Shown here: positions 41,198 through 50,946 of the stretch, piece by piece
Layout: the number at the start of each line of letters is the position of its first letter
Numbering within the stretch: position 1 is the first letter of the stretch
NCBI RefSeq assembly: GCF_001553605.1
Contig: NZ_CP014229.1
Location: 498,501 to 562,500, forward strand
Direction of reading: 5' to 3'
Length of the DNA: 64,000 nt
Origin: Desulfovibrio fairfieldensis
GTDB taxonomy: Bacteria; Desulfobacterota; Desulfovibrionia; Desulfovibrionales; Desulfovibrionaceae
Translations under genes and position numbers: made by a program
Notes under the pieces: model-generated
Told to the model about the DNA's origin: nothing
Database searches by the model: none
Seen by the model: only the letters and a program-made list of their open reading frames with translations

Positions 41198-43138
41198 TTA
41201 CGAAAAAACGTCGCCACTGCGCCCTTGACGCCGGACAGGACGCAAGAGACCCAGTTTGTGCAGATGTATTTCCAGGCAGGCCACCGCCGCCGGGGTCACC
41301 CCGGAAATACGGCCCGCCTGTCCCAAGTTCAGGGGGCGCACGCGGCTGAGTTTTTCTTCCACTTCACGGGACAGTCCGGCCACTCTGGCATAATCCAAAT
41401 CCGAGGGCAAGGCCGTGGTTTCCAATCGGGCCGCACGCGCGATCAGCGCGCGCTGGCGTTCCAGGTATCCGGCGTATTTGATATCCGTCTGCACGCCGCC
41501 GTACACGGCCTTTCCGCAGCGTTCCAACTCGGCGGCCAGCTCCGCGCCCAACCCGGCCAGCGGGCCCGGCGACGCCGCAAGCACGGTTGCCAGCCGCTCC
41601 AGGTCCATGTCCGGACGACGCAGCACGTCTTCCAGGCTGCGGCCCGGCGGCAGGGCGGCGTCGCTGTTGGCATCCTGCTTATCGGAAGGAATACGCATAT
41701 TCTCAAGGTGTTTTTTGAGTCGCTCCGCATTTTCCCTTTTTTCACAGAAGGCCCGCCAGTGGGCGTCGTCCACCAGGCCCAGACCGCGTCCCAGCGGGGT
41801 CAGGCGGGCGTCGGCATTGTCCTCGCGCAGCAGCAGGCGGTGCTCGGCGCGGGAAGTGAACATGCGGTAGGGCTCCTGGGTGCCCAGAGTCACCAGATCG
41901 TCCACCAGCACGGCCATGTAGGCAGCGTCCCGGCCCGGCGCGAAGGGCGGCAGTTCTTTTTCGGCGCGGGCGATGTTCAGGGCGGCCCAGAGGCCCTGGG
42001 CCGCGGCCTCTTCATAGCCGGAGGTGCCGTTGATTTGCCCGGCCAGCCAGAGCCCCGGCACGCTCTTGCTTTCCAGCGTGGGGCGCAGCTGCACGGGGTT
42101 CACGTAATCGTATTCGATGGCGTAGCCCGGGCGGGCCATGACCGCGTCCTCCAGGCCGGGGATGCTGCGCAGCATGGCCATCTGCACGTCCAGGGGCAGG
42201 CTGGTGGAAATGCCGTTGGCATAGACCTCCGTGCTGTCCAGGCCTTCGGGTTCCAGAAAAATCTGATGCCGTTCCCGCTGGGGAAAGCGGGCCACCTTGT
42301 CCTCGATGGACGGGCAGTAACGCGCGCCCACGCCCTGGATCACGCCGGTGAACAGGGGCGAGCGGTCGAAGCCGCCGCGGATGATCTCGTGGGTGCGGCT
42401 GTTGGTCCAGGTGATATGGCAGGAAACCTGGGGCAGGACCGGGCCGGGACCGTGAAAGCTGAATGCCGGAGGCGGCGTGTCGCCGCGCTGTTCCTCCAGG
42501 CGGGAAAAGTCGATGGAGGAGCGCAAAAGTCGCGGGGTGGTGCCGGTTTTCAGGCGGCCCAGTTCCAGGCCCAAAGCGCGCAGGCTGTCGGAAAGGCCCA
42601 GGGCCGGGGCGTCGCCCAGGCGGCCGCCCGGCAGGTTGGTCAGGCCGATGTGGATGCGCCCGTCCAGAAATGTGCCGGTGGTCAGCAGCACATGCCGGGC
42701 CGTGAATTCCAGACCCTGAGCCGTGCGCACGCCCGTGACGCGGCCCGCGTCCGTGACGATGTCCGTGACCGTGTCCTGCCAGAGGCGCAGGCCGGGCGTG
42801 GCGTAGAGTGTTTTTTTCAGGACGCGCTGATAAGCGTCGCGGTCCATTTGGGCTCGCGTGGCGCGAACGGCCGGGCCCTTGCTCATGTTCAGGGTGCGGA
42901 ACTGGATGCCCGCCGCGTCGGCCCAGAGGCCCATCATGCCGCCCAAGGCGTCGATTTCGCGCACCATGTGGCCCTTGGCCAGGCCGCCGATGGCCGGATT
43001 GCAGGAAAGATAGCCCAGGCGGTCCAGATTGCCGCTGATCAGCAACACGTTGAAACCCAGCCGGGCCAGGGCCACGGCGGCTTCGGAGCCGGCGTGGCCG
43101 CCGCCGGCGATGATGCAGTCAAAACCGGCGTCAGGCAT
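41198..43138 (-). CDS. mnmG: tRNA uridine-5-carboxymethylaminomethyl modification enzyme MnmG
   Basis: 646 residues. FAD-binding '[13 protein letters not shown]' (9-21), '[32 protein letters not shown]', '[11 protein letters not shown]' and '[18 protein letters not shown]' identify MnmG/GidA. With MnmE it builds cmnm5 on U34 of tRNAs. I chose ATG 43138 because GGCGGGA lies at suitable distance; ATG 43144 is too close to it. It overlaps the upstream M20 peptidase stop by eight bases. mnmE is not in this window. Confidence 0.94.
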   Translation of the reverse strand: MPDAGFDCIIAGGGHAGSEAAVALARLGFNVLLISGNLDRLGYLSCNPAIGGLAKGHMVREIDALGGMMGLWADAAGIQFRTLNMSKGPAVRATRAQMDRDAYQRVLKKTLYATPGLRLWQDTVTDIVTDAGRVTGVRTAQGLEFTARHVLLTTGTFLDGRIHIGLTNLPGGRLGDAPALGLSDSLRALGLELGRLKTGTTPRLLRSSIDFSRLEEQRGDTPPPAFSFHGPGPVLPQVSCHITWTNSRTHEIIRGGFDRSPLFTGVIQGVGARYCPSIEDKVARFPQRERHQIFLEPEGLDSTEVYANGISTSLPLDVQMAMLRSIPGLEDAVMARPGYAIEYDYVNPVQLRPTLESKSVPGLWLAGQINGTSGYEEAAAQGLWAALNIARAEKELPPFAPGRDAAYMAVLVDDLVTLGTQEPYRMFTSRAEHRLLLREDNADARLTPLGRGLGLVDDAHWRAFCEKRENAERLKKHLENMRIPSDKQDANSDAALPPGRSLEDVLRRPDMDLERLATVLAASPGPLAGLGAELAAELERCGKAVYGGVQTDIKYAGYLERQRALIARAARLETTALPSDLDYARVAGLSREVEEKLSRVRPLNLGQAGRISGVTPAAVACLEIHLHKLGLLRPVRRQGRSGDVFS

Positions 43139-44375
43139 GGGCATCCCGCCGCATGAGAATATGGGCGAATACCTGGGCGTCCTTGCAGGCCGCGCTGATG
43201 GAGGCGCGCTCATCCGGCTGGTGGCAGGTGTTCTGGATGCAGGCCCAGACGGCGGCGGGCAGGCCCTTGCGGCGCAGCAGCGCGGCCACAGTGGCCCCGC
43301 CGATGCCCACGGGCCGGGGCTGGACGCCGTAAACCCGCTCCACGGCCTGTTCCAGGGCCAGGACCACCGGACTGTCCGCCGGAGCGGCCGAGGCTGCCTG
43401 GGCCTGCTCCACATCCACGCTGATCTCCACCCCGTGCCGTTGGGCCACGCGGGCCGCGATTTCGCGCGCCTTGGCCAGCACGGCTTCCTGGGAAACCTCG
43501 GGCAAAAGGCGACAATCCACGTAAAAGACGTCGCTGCCGGGCAGGATGTTCACGCTGGGCACGTTGGCGTCGTGCTTACTGGGCACAAAGGTCGAGCGGG
43601 ACGGCTTGAACAGCGGATCTTCCTGGGGGAATGTCTCGTACAGGCCCTGATGACAGGCCAGAACCATGTCCGCCCCGGCCAGAAAGGCGTTGCGGCCTTT
43701 GTGCGGGGTGGAGGCGTGGCACTGCGCGCCGGTGGTCCGCACCTTGAGCCAGAGCTGACTTTTTTCCGCCACTTCAATGAGATCGCCGCGCGGCGACCCC
43801 GCGTCGGGCACGATATAGAGATCGTCGGGCCGGAACAGTTCCGGGGCCTGCTCCAGCACGTGGGCCAGACCGTAATCGCTGCCGGATTCCTCGTCGGCCA
43901 TGAAGACCAAACCCAGGCCCAGGGCGGGCGTCAGGTTCTGCCGCCGCAACTCTTCGGCCAGCAGCAGCATGCTGACAATGGCCTGCTGATTGTCCTCCAC
44001 GCCGCGCCCGTAGAGCCAGTCGCCTTCGCGCCGGACCCGCCAGGGGTCGGAGGTCCAGGCGGCGGGATCGCCCGGCGGCACTACATCGGTATGGCCGAAA
44101 AGCCAGAGCGTGCGACTTGTCGTGCCGGACAGGCGGGCTATCAAATTGGGGCGCAGGCCGTCCGGCACGCGATTGTCCGGCGCGTCCATTCGGCGCAGAT
44201 CGCGCACGCCGCAGGCCGTGAGCCAGTCCGTGATCCGGCGCACCTTGTCCAGCTCGCCCCGGCCGCCGTTGTCCGGCCCCAGAGCCTTGCAGGCCGTGAG
44301 CGCGCTCTGCAGCTCCACAACGCGCTCGCCCCGTTCCGCCAGACCGGCCAGCAGTCTGTCCAAATTTTGATTCAT
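43131..44375 (-). CDS. M20-family metallopeptidase/deacylase
   Basis: 414 residues. Zinc ligands are visible in '[13 protein letters not shown]', '[13 protein letters not shown]' and '[11 protein letters not shown]' (Glu catalytic pair), then the dimerisation lid domain and a late 'NTCHQPDE' with the final His. The family includes ArgE, DapE, CPG2 and dipeptidases; the lid sequence does not let me choose. DapE would complement the nearby dapA, but this is conjecture. It overlaps mnmG by eight bases, so the pair is co-transcribed. Confidence 0.82.
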   Translation of the reverse strand: MNQNLDRLLAGLAERGERVVELQSALTACKALGPDNGGRGELDKVRRITDWLTACGVRDLRRMDAPDNRVPDGLRPNLIARLSGTTSRTLWLFGHTDVVPPGDPAAWTSDPWRVRREGDWLYGRGVEDNQQAIVSMLLLAEELRRQNLTPALGLGLVFMADEESGSDYGLAHVLEQAPELFRPDDLYIVPDAGSPRGDLIEVAEKSQLWLKVRTTGAQCHASTPHKGRNAFLAGADMVLACHQGLYETFPQEDPLFKPSRSTFVPSKHDANVPSVNILPGSDVFYVDCRLLPEVSQEAVLAKAREIAARVAQRHGVEISVDVEQAQAASAAPADSPVVLALEQAVERVYGVQPRPVGIGGATVAALLRRKGLPAAVWACIQNTCHQPDERASISAACKDAQVFAHILMRRDAHA

Positions 44376-44389
44376 CTCTGTTTCCGCCC

Positions 44390-44417
44390 TAGAACAGATT
44401 ACCTTTGAAATGCTCTA
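44390..44417. repeat. Minimal TAGAGC-type hairpin
   Basis: TAGAACAGATTACCTTTGAAATGCTCTA, 15 bp upstream of the M20 gene. The left end has an A for the G of TAGAGC. Confidence 0.55.
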
Positions 44418-44440
44418 ACTTGAAAATCAGAAAAGAGGCC

Positions 44441-44468
44441 GCTTGCGCAGCCTCTTCAAAAAATTTCA
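44441..44468. terminator. Hairpin with flanking A/T runs
   Basis: AAGAGGC...GCCTCTT arms with a 10-base middle that also partly pairs, followed by CAAAAAATTT and preceded by AAAATC. It may end the PxxKW transcript on the minus strand, whose stop lies 140 bp upstream. Confidence 0.5.
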
Positions 44469-44476
44469 GCCCGACA

Positions 44477-44612
44477 GGGCGATATTTGAGATTTTTTTGT
44501 CGCTGGCAAGGAAACCGAACTTTGTCCGACAGGAGTGTACTCTTTCGGTACATGACAGGAGGACAAAGCGAAGGTTGACGCCGCCAGCGGCAAAAAAAGC
44601 CAATATCGCCTA
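44477..44612. repeat. Family B palindromic element, copy 3
   Basis: The ends GGGCGATATTTGAG and, inverted, GGCGATATTGGC pair; inner arms TTTTTTTGTCGCTGGC and GCCAGCGGCAAAAAAA pair almost perfectly; the centre carries GTAC-containing arms (GTGTACT / CGGTACATGACAG). On the minus strand it starts TAGGCGATATT, where TAG is the stop codon of the PxxKW gene. Confidence 0.7.
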
Positions 44613-44873
44613 GCGGCCCTTGGCGGCGCGTTTCGACGCCTTCAACGGGTTCACCTTCGCCGCCGCAGCCGTCTGGGCCTTGACGTGGGTGGCGAAATTA
44701 CAGCGACCGCCGACCCATTTGCTGGCCGGGTTGGGATAGCTGGAGCAGAACTGCTCGCCGTCGAATTCGCGCACGCGATCACAGCCGGAGCACTGCTCCA
44801 CCACGGGGGAAAGGACAAAACCCTTGACCACCACGCCTTCAGCGGTCTTGGTGGCATTTTCCAGAGGACTCAT
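44610..44873 (-). CDS. PxxKW-family cysteine-rich small protein
   Basis: 87 residues. 'CSGCDRVREFDGEQFCSSYPNPASKWVGGRCNFATHVK' contains four or five Cys and the name-giving P-x-x-K-W. Family function is unknown; it is found chiefly in sulfate reducers and relatives. The basic Ala/Lys tail is typical. The start at 44873 has GGAGG seven bases upstream. A strong promoter lies at 44958-44985. The stop falls in a family B element. Confidence 0.85.
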   Translation of the reverse strand: MSPLENATKTAEGVVVKGFVLSPVVEQCSGCDRVREFDGEQFCSSYPNPASKWVGGRCNFATHVKAQTAAAAKVNPLKASKRAAKGR

Positions 44874-44957
44874 AGCAAAACCTCCATGCGCCGGAGCGCC
44901 CCAAATTTCATAATGTCCCACCGGCAGTATGCAGAGGGCTGCCGTCCGGGATGGGGA

Positions 44958-44985
44958 AGTATAGGCTAAAGCGGGCCGCTGTCAA
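44958..44985 (-). promoter_or_regulatory. Sigma70-type promoter of the PxxKW gene
   Basis: TTGACA (44985-44980), 16 bases, TATACT (44963-44958). Five or six of six consensus bases in each box. The leader to the ATG is about 75 nt. Confidence 0.8.
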
Positions 44986-45065
44986 GAGGGGCGGCCGGGG
45001 CTTTTATGAGGGTGTCTTTGGCGGCGACAGCGGTACCGGTGAATTTCTATACCTTATATCCTAGG

Positions 45066-46421
45066 TCATGCAAGTCCGGCGGCGCGCAGCACAAAGGCGC
45101 GCAGGTCGCGCATTTCCCGGCAAAGGGCGTCATAGTCGAAACGGCTGAAGCGCCCGTCCTGATAAAGAATCTCGCCCCCCACCATGGTCAGGCGGGTTTC
45201 CAGGCCCGTGGCCGCGTAGATTGTCTGCGAGACCACATTGTACAGGGGCTGGAGATTGGGCGAGGCCAGATCCAGAGCCACGCAGTCCGCGGCCTTGCCC
45301 GGCGCGAGCGAACCCAGGCGGGCGTCGTGCAGGGCCGCGGCCCCGCCCAGAGTGGCCATGTCCAGCACCCGCGTCGCGGGCAGCAGGGTGGGATCATGCC
45401 CGGCCAGCTTATGGAGCAGGGCGGCCCGTCCCATTTCCGTAAACATGTTCAGTTGATTGTTGCTGGCCGGGCCGTCGGTGCCCAGGCCCACGGCCAGGCC
45501 CCGTTCGAGCATGGCCGGTACCGGAGCCACGCCCGAGGCCAGCTTCATGTTGGAGGAGGGATTGTGCGCCACCACGGCCTTGTACTCGGCCAGGATGTCC
45601 AGCTCTTCTTCTGTCGCATCCACCACGTGGGCCAGGGTGCAGGGCAAATCCAGCAGGCCCAGGTCGCGGCAGAGGGCCACGGGCCGCTTGCCGTGGTTCT
45701 TGAGGCAGAGTTCCGTTTCCTCGCGGGTTTCGGAAAGATGGATGTGCAGGGGCAGGCTCAGCTCGGCGGCCAGATCGCGGCATGCCGTAAGGATGTCCGG
45801 CGTGGTCGTGTAGACGCTGTGCGGATTGACGGCCACGCTCAGCCGCGCGTCGCCCGCGCAGCATTGGGCCAGGGCGCGGGTGGCCTCCAGGGCGGCTTCC
45901 GGAGCGGGGCAGGCCGCCGAGGGAAAAGCGAAAACCGCCTCGCCGCCCACGCAACGCAGACCGGCCGTGCGCGCGGCCTCGAACACGGCTTCCTCAAAGA
46001 GATACATGTCCATGCAGGCCGTGGTGCCGGTACGCAGCATTTCCGCATAGCCCAGCAGGCTGCCCAGGCGCACGATTTCCGGGGTGAGCTTGGCCTCCAC
46101 CGGGAAAATGCGCTGTTGCAGCCAGTCCATGAGCGGCATGTCGTCGGCCAGGCCGCGCAGAAAGGTCATGGCCGCGTGGGTGTGGGCATTGACGAGGCCG
46201 GGCAGAACGAGCATCCTGCCCAGATCAAGCTCGCGCTCGGCCTGCCAGGCGGCGCTCAGCGCGTCGCGCGGCCCCACGGCGGCCACCAGCCCGTCGGCGA
46301 TGGCCAGGGAAGCGTTTTCAAGGATGCGGCGTTGTGGGTCCTGGGTGACGAGGATTCCGGCGTGGAGGAGCGTGTGGCAGTGCTGCATGAGAAGTCCCGA
46401 GTCTGAGGTCGTCGTGGCCAT
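45066..46421 (-). CDS. mtaD: Amidohydrolase, 5'-methylthioadenosine/S-adenosylhomocysteine deaminase type
   Basis: About 451 residues from ATG 46421. Metal-binding 'GLVNAHTHAAMTFLRG', the central 'HLSETREE', 'AHVVDATEEELDIL' and 'VGLGTDGPASNNQLNMFTEM' follow the MtaD/ATZ-TRZ-like order. It would deaminate methylthioadenosine or S-adenosylhomocysteine in methionine salvage. An alternative start is ATG 46388 (MQHCHTLL). It is divergent from the esterase gene. Substrate assignment rests on family resemblance only. Confidence 0.82.
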   Translation of the reverse strand: MATTTSDSGLLMQHCHTLLHAGILVTQDPQRRILENASLAIADGLVAAVGPRDALSAAWQAERELDLGRMLVLPGLVNAHTHAAMTFLRGLADDMPLMDWLQQRIFPVEAKLTPEIVRLGSLLGYAEMLRTGTTACMDMYLFEEAVFEAARTAGLRCVGGEAVFAFPSAACPAPEAALEATRALAQCCAGDARLSVAVNPHSVYTTTPDILTACRDLAAELSLPLHIHLSETREETELCLKNHGKRPVALCRDLGLLDLPCTLAHVVDATEEELDILAEYKAVVAHNPSSNMKLASGVAPVPAMLERGLAVGLGTDGPASNNQLNMFTEMGRAALLHKLAGHDPTLLPATRVLDMATLGGAAALHDARLGSLAPGKAADCVALDLASPNLQPLYNVVSQTIYAATGLETRLTMVGGEILYQDGRFSRFDYDALCREMRDLRAFVLRAAGLA

Positions 46422-46487
46422 GGCTATGTTGAAATTCCCTAGGTAACGCCTGCGGGGCGGGGAGGCAAGCCCCTGAAAGGAGAGGCC

Positions 46488-47267
46488 GTGCGTTGTCTGT
46501 TGCTGCACGGAATCGGCGGCAGCCCATTTGAAACGGCGCCCCTGGCCGAGGCCCTGGCGGCAGCGGGCTTTGAGGCCCATGCCCCGGCCCTGCCGGGCCA
46601 CGGCGGTACGGAGGAGGCATATCTCGCCTCTTCCTTTGCCCTGTGGCGCGACTTTGCCCATGCGGAGTACGCCCGCCTGAGCGAGGGCGGGCCCGTGCTG
46701 CTGGCGGGATATTCCCTGGGCGGCATTCTGGCTCTGGATGTGGCCCAGGCGGCGGCGCGCGGCGAGCTGCCGCCCCCGGCGGGCCTTCTGGCGCTGGCCA
46801 CGCCGCTGTTTTTCCGTAAATATTTTCCTTTTTTCGCTGTGGACTGGCGCTTTTTCGCGTTGCCCCTCTGGGCCCGGTTGCAACCCGTGCTGCGCGTCCC
46901 GGAACGCGACCCGGCCTCCCGCGCCGTGGCCCCCTGGCAGGGGCACGAGCAAATCTGCTGCCTGCGCCATTTCGCCGAGGTGGAGCGGGCCCTGCCCGCC
47001 ATCCGGCGCGGACTGCCCCTGATCCGCGCGCCGCTTTGCATTGTGCAGCTGCGCAACGATACGAGTTGCCGCCCGTACAATGCTTTTTATCTGGCGCGGC
47101 ATTGTGGCTCACTGAGCACGCATCTGCACCTTCTGCGCGTGCGCAGCCCGCACGGCGGGCATTTGCCCATGACCCATCGGGAAAGCCGTCAGCGGGTAGC
47201 CGAGCTGGCCGTGGCCTTCGCCCGGGAAGTCGCCGGGGCCACAAAGGCTTGCACATTCGCGCCGTAG
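46488..47267 (+). CDS. Alpha/beta hydrolase (carboxylesterase/monoacylglycerol lipase-like)
   Basis: 259 residues starting at GTG 46488, with AAGGAG upstream. 'LLLHGIGGSPFE' (oxyanion loop), nucleophile elbow 'AGYSLGG' with Ser76, and late 'SPHGGH' with the catalytic His. The 'LHGIGGSP' opening and length fit the Est30/YvaK type carboxylesterase group. Substrate unknown. It precedes yajC by 85 bp and may be unrelated functionally. Confidence 0.78.
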   Translation: MRCLLLHGIGGSPFETAPLAEALAAAGFEAHAPALPGHGGTEEAYLASSFALWRDFAHAEYARLSEGGPVLLAGYSLGGILALDVAQAAARGELPPPAGLLALATPLFFRKYFPFFAVDWRFFALPLWARLQPVLRVPERDPASRAVAPWQGHEQICCLRHFAEVERALPAIRRGLPLIRAPLCIVQLRNDTSCRPYNAFYLARHCGSLSTHLHLLRVRSPHGGHLPMTHRESRQRVAELAVAFAREVAGATKACTFAP

Positions 47268-47352
47268 AGGCTATAACGATGCGCTGTTATTTCGCCAACC
47301 CGGCCCCGGCGTCCGCGCGGGGGCCTCATCCACACCTTAATGGAGGTGCGCT

Positions 47353-47709
47353 TTGTTTGAATCCGTAGCTTTTGCCATGGGCACGCCCCAGGCCGGAGGA
47401 GCCCCGGCCAGCGGCACGGACATGCTGATGCAGTTCCTGCCGCTGATCCTGATGTTCGTCATTTTCTGGTTCCTGCTGATCCGTCCCCAGCAGAAGCGGG
47501 CCAAGGCCCACAAGCTGATGCTGTCCGAACTGAAGCGCGGCGACCACGTGCTGACCTCCAGCGGGCTCATCGGCCGCATCCTTGAGATCGACGACGAGCA
47601 GGTGCTGCTGGAATCCGGGGATGCCAAGCTGCGCATTTCCCGCGCGGCCATCGGCGGCCTGCTGCCCGCCAAGGGCGGCAAGGAAGCTAAGCCTGAAGAA
47701 AAGAAATAA
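47353..47709 (+). CDS. yajC: Preprotein translocase subunit YajC
   Basis: 118 residues. One membrane span (about 30-47, 'LPLILMFVIFWFLLIRPQQKRAK') and a small cytoplasmic domain 'LKRGDHVLTSSGLIGRILEIDDEQVLLESGDAKLRISRAAIGGLL'. Partner of SecDF. The start is TTG, with TGGAGGTG upstream. secD follows 184 bp later. Confidence 0.92.
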   Translation: MFESVAFAMGTPQAGGAPASGTDMLMQFLPLILMFVIFWFLLIRPQQKRAKAHKLMLSELKRGDHVLTSSGLIGRILEIDDEQVLLESGDAKLRISRAAIGGLLPAKGGKEAKPEEKK

Positions 47710-47893
47710 GTCAGCGCCGGGCGTTGTTACGCTCCGTGCGAGTCACTGTTCCGTTGGCCGCGCAAGCCGTATTCTGTGGCGGCGCGGCCTCTTTGTCCGT
47801 CCGGCGGGAGAATGCGCCCGCCGCGCGGGTTGACGGGGCAGGTGTTCCGTCCGCGCCGCGCGCGGGCAAGTCCTTTGTTGTGGAAGGTGTACG

Positions 47894-49474
47894 ATGGGTC
47901 TGCGCTGGCGCTTGTCCATTGCGATAGTGGTGTTTCTGGCATGCCTTGTTTACGCGCTGCCGAGCCTGCCCGGCATCGGGACGGCGTTGGAGCGTTTTTT
48001 GCCGTCCAGCAAGATCAATCTCGGTCTTGACCTGAAGGGCGGCATCCATTTGACGCTGGGCGTCGATGTGGCCAAGGCCGTAAGCAATTCCCTGGCCCTG
48101 GCAGGGCAGGACCTGCGCCGTCTGGCCCAGGATGAAAAGGTCGTGGTGCTGCGGCCCCGCGTGGTGGGCGGCACGGCTCTGGAATTTGTGCTGCCGCGCG
48201 CCGAGAATGAGGACAAGCTGAAGGAAATCCTCAGCCGCCACTTCCCTCAGCTGGATGTGAGCACGCCGCACAAGGGCGAATCCGGGCAGTTGCGCTATGT
48301 GGCCCATTTCACGGCGGCGGAAGTGACGCGCCTGGAAAACATGGCCCTGGACCAGGCCCTGCGCACCATCCGCAACCGTATTGACCAGTTCGGCGTGGCC
48401 GAGCCGGACATCCGCAAGCAGGCCGGGAACCGCATTCAGGTGCAGTTGCCCGGCATTTCCGACCCGCGCCGCGCCGTGCAGATCATCGGCCAGACGGCCC
48501 ATCTGGAATTTCATCTGGTGCGCGACGACGTGGACCCCGGCAAGGCCGTGCTGCCTACGGGCGTGGTTTCCCTGCCCCTGCTGGAAAACACGCCGGGCGG
48601 CCAGAAAAAGGAAGGCCAGATCGCCGTGGAAAAGGACGCCATGCTCACCGGCGAGGATGTGGCCGACGCCCGGCCCGCCTTTGATCAGATGAACAAGGCG
48701 TATGTGACGCTGAATTTCAATGCGCGCGGCGCGCGCATCTTCGAGCGGGCCACCTCTGAAAACGTGGGGCGCCGCATGGCCATCGTGCTGGACGGCAAGG
48801 TTTATTCCGCGCCGGTCATCCGCGAGCGCATCGGCGGCGGCCGGGCCAGCATTTCCGGCAACTTCACCACCGCCGAGGCCCAGGACCTGGCCATTGTGCT
48901 GCGCGCCGGTTCGTTGCCCGCGCCGGTTTCCGTGCTGGAAGAACGTAGCGTGGGCCCCTCCCTGGGGCAGGAGTCCATCGACAGCGGCGTGCGCGCGGCC
49001 CTGGTGGGCGCGGCCGCCGTGGTGCTGTTCATGGCTGTCTACTATGGCCTCAGCGGGCTCATTGCCGACGGCATGCTCTGTTTCACCATGCTGATGGTCA
49101 TGGCGGGCATGGCGGCTTTCGGGGCCACCCTGACCCTGCCGGGCATCGCGGGCATCGTGCTGACCATCGGCATGGCCGTGGACGCCAACGTGCTGATCTA
49201 CGAGCGAATACGCGAGGAACTGCGCCTGGGGCTGTCGCCGCTGGCGGCGGTCAAGGCGGGTTTTGACCGTGCCGCCATTTCCATCACGGACTCCAACCTG
49301 ACCACCATCATTGCCACGGTGATTCTGTATCAGTTCGGCACCGGCCCCATCCGGGGTTTCGCGGTGACGCTTTCCCTGGGCATCATCGCCTCCATGTTCA
49401 CGGCCATCTTTGTGTCGCGGGCCATTTTCGAGGAATGGGCGCGTCACTGCGGGCCCAAGGGCATCAGCATCTAG
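47894..49474 (+). CDS. secD: Protein translocase subunit SecD
   Basis: 526 residues. N-terminal span, 'INLGLDLKGGIHLTLGVD' (the D1 signature), large periplasmic domain with 'RTIRNRIDQFGVAEPDIRKQ', then five C-terminal spans with 'GMAVDANVLIYERIREEL', the conserved Asp/Arg proton path. It pulls exported proteins across the membrane with SecF. GGAAGG precedes the ATG. The TAG stop is the first part of a repeat element. Confidence 0.95.
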   Translation: MGLRWRLSIAIVVFLACLVYALPSLPGIGTALERFLPSSKINLGLDLKGGIHLTLGVDVAKAVSNSLALAGQDLRRLAQDEKVVVLRPRVVGGTALEFVLPRAENEDKLKEILSRHFPQLDVSTPHKGESGQLRYVAHFTAAEVTRLENMALDQALRTIRNRIDQFGVAEPDIRKQAGNRIQVQLPGISDPRRAVQIIGQTAHLEFHLVRDDVDPGKAVLPTGVVSLPLLENTPGGQKKEGQIAVEKDAMLTGEDVADARPAFDQMNKAYVTLNFNARGARIFERATSENVGRRMAIVLDGKVYSAPVIRERIGGGRASISGNFTTAEAQDLAIVLRAGSLPAPVSVLEERSVGPSLGQESIDSGVRAALVGAAAVVLFMAVYYGLSGLIADGMLCFTMLMVMAGMAAFGATLTLPGIAGIVLTIGMAVDANVLIYERIREELRLGLSPLAAVKAGFDRAAISITDSNLTTIIATVILYQFGTGPIRGFAVTLSLGIIASMFTAIFVSRAIFEEWARHCGPKGISI

Positions 49475-49560
49475 AGCGGATTACCTTTGAAACTCTGCAC
49501 GTTTCAAAGGGGCATTCCGGCAAAAACGCGGTTTTTACTGTCGCCTGAAGCGGCACGAGC
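49472..49560. repeat. TAGAGC-type element between secD and secF
   Basis: Starts TAGAGCGGATTACCTTTGAAAC (TAG is the secD stop), then a hairpin CCTTTGAAAC...GTTTCAAAGG and a further partial arm. It lies inside a conserved operon, 101 bp between secD and secF. Confidence 0.65.
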
Positions 49561-49575
49561 GTTGGAGAGACCATC

Positions 49576-50676
49576 ATGGGCTTTGCATTCATCAAGCATG
49601 ACACACATATAGATTTCATCGGCTGGCGGCATTGGGCCTACGGCATCTCCATCGTGCTGCTGCTGGCCGGTCTGGCTTCGGCGCTCTGGGGCAACGGGCT
49701 CAAGATGGGCATCGACTTCGCGGGCGGCGTTATCGTCCAGGTGCAATTCGACAAGCCCGTCAACGACGAAGCCCTTAAAAAGAGTCTGGACATTCCCGCT
49801 CTGCCGGGCATCACCACCCAGCGCTTCGGCGAGGGCGGGCGGGACTATCTGCTGCGCTTTTCCAGCGCGGAAAACGCCGACGCCTCGGCTTTGCGCACCA
49901 ATGTGGTCAACGCTCTGGCTTCGGCCTTTCCGGACAACGCGGCCCAGATCCTGCGCCTGGAAGTGGTGGGCCCCAAGGTGGGCGACGACCTGACCAACAA
50001 GGCCCTGAGCGCCCTGTACTACGCCGTGCTGCTCATCGCCGTGTATATCTCGGGCCGTTTCGAGCAGCGCTGGATGGCCGGCGCCATCATGGCCGCGGCT
50101 CTCTGGGGCGGCATGTACGTGCTGAGTTTCACCGGCCTGGGCATGGGCTGGCTGGTGCTGTTCGCCCTGGCCATCACCATGGTGGTCTGCTTCTTCCTCA
50201 AGCTCAACTTCGCCCTGGGCGCGGTGGTGGGCCTGCTGCACGACGTCTTTATCACGGCGGGCCTGCTCTCCATTATGGACGTGGAGATCGACCTCAATGT
50301 CATGGCGGCCCTGCTGACCCTGGTGGGCTATTCGCTCAACGACACCATCATCGTCTACGACCGTCTGCGTGAAAATCTGCGCGCCGCGCCCAAAATAGAT
50401 CTGGCCTCACTGATCAACAGGAGCATCAACCAGACTCTTTCGCGCACCATTCTGACCAGCGGCACCACCTTTGTGGCGACCTTGTCCCTCTTCCTGCTGG
50501 GCGGCGGCGTGATCCACGACTTCGCGCTGACCATGCTGATCGGCGTGTTTATCGGCACGGCCTCGTCCATTTATGTGTCCTCGGCCATTCTGCTGGGTCT
50601 GGGCGATACGGATTTTTACGTCCGGGCCCAGGAAAAGGAAAAGTACGAGCGGCCCGGGGAGCACGGCGTGGTGTAG
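49576..50676 (+). CDS. secF: Protein translocase subunit SecF
   Basis: 366 residues, six spans. 'MGIDFAGGVIVQVQFDKP', 'SLNDTIIVYDRLREN' and 'NQTLSRTILTSGTTFVATLSLFLLGGG' are SecF signatures. GGAGAG precedes the ATG. With SecD it forms the RND-like motor. A GC hairpin follows at 50708. Confidence 0.95.
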   Translation: MGFAFIKHDTHIDFIGWRHWAYGISIVLLLAGLASALWGNGLKMGIDFAGGVIVQVQFDKPVNDEALKKSLDIPALPGITTQRFGEGGRDYLLRFSSAENADASALRTNVVNALASAFPDNAAQILRLEVVGPKVGDDLTNKALSALYYAVLLIAVYISGRFEQRWMAGAIMAAALWGGMYVLSFTGLGMGWLVLFALAITMVVCFFLKLNFALGAVVGLLHDVFITAGLLSIMDVEIDLNVMAALLTLVGYSLNDTIIVYDRLRENLRAAPKIDLASLINRSINQTLSRTILTSGTTFVATLSLFLLGGGVIHDFALTMLIGVFIGTASSIYVSSAILLGLGDTDFYVRAQEKEKYERPGEHGVV

Positions 50677-50707
50677 CCACAGCCTCCAAGCCCTGTTATG
50701 TCTTGTC

Positions 50708-50753
50708 GGCAGCCCGCCGCGCCCGGAGTCAGGTCCGGACGCGGCGGGCTGCC
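50708..50753 (+). terminator. Strong GC hairpin after secF
   Basis: A 13-bp perfect stem GGCAGCCCGCCGC / GCGGCGGGCTGCC with extra inner pairing (CCGG/CCGG). The tail lacks a long T run. The remaining bases to 50946 precede cbpA; no promoter could be assigned. Confidence 0.6.
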
Positions 50754-50946
50754 CTGGTTTCAGAGCAAAGTTGATGCTGCCCTGGATCCGGACGCTTTCT
50801 TGGACGGAGAGCATTGACGACGGCGCAGGCGGTCTTATGTCTTTCTATTGGAGTGGGACGCGCGGGAGCGCGCAACGTCCCGCCGGTGCGGCACAGTCGT
50901 CGCCGGCACGGCTCCAGAGCCAGACCCGTACGGGGGAGAGCAAAAT

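Noticed and set aside
41225..43156. 643-codon plus-strand frame antisense to mnmG
   Set aside because: Pure antisense shadow of mnmG; no ribosome-binding site or domain.
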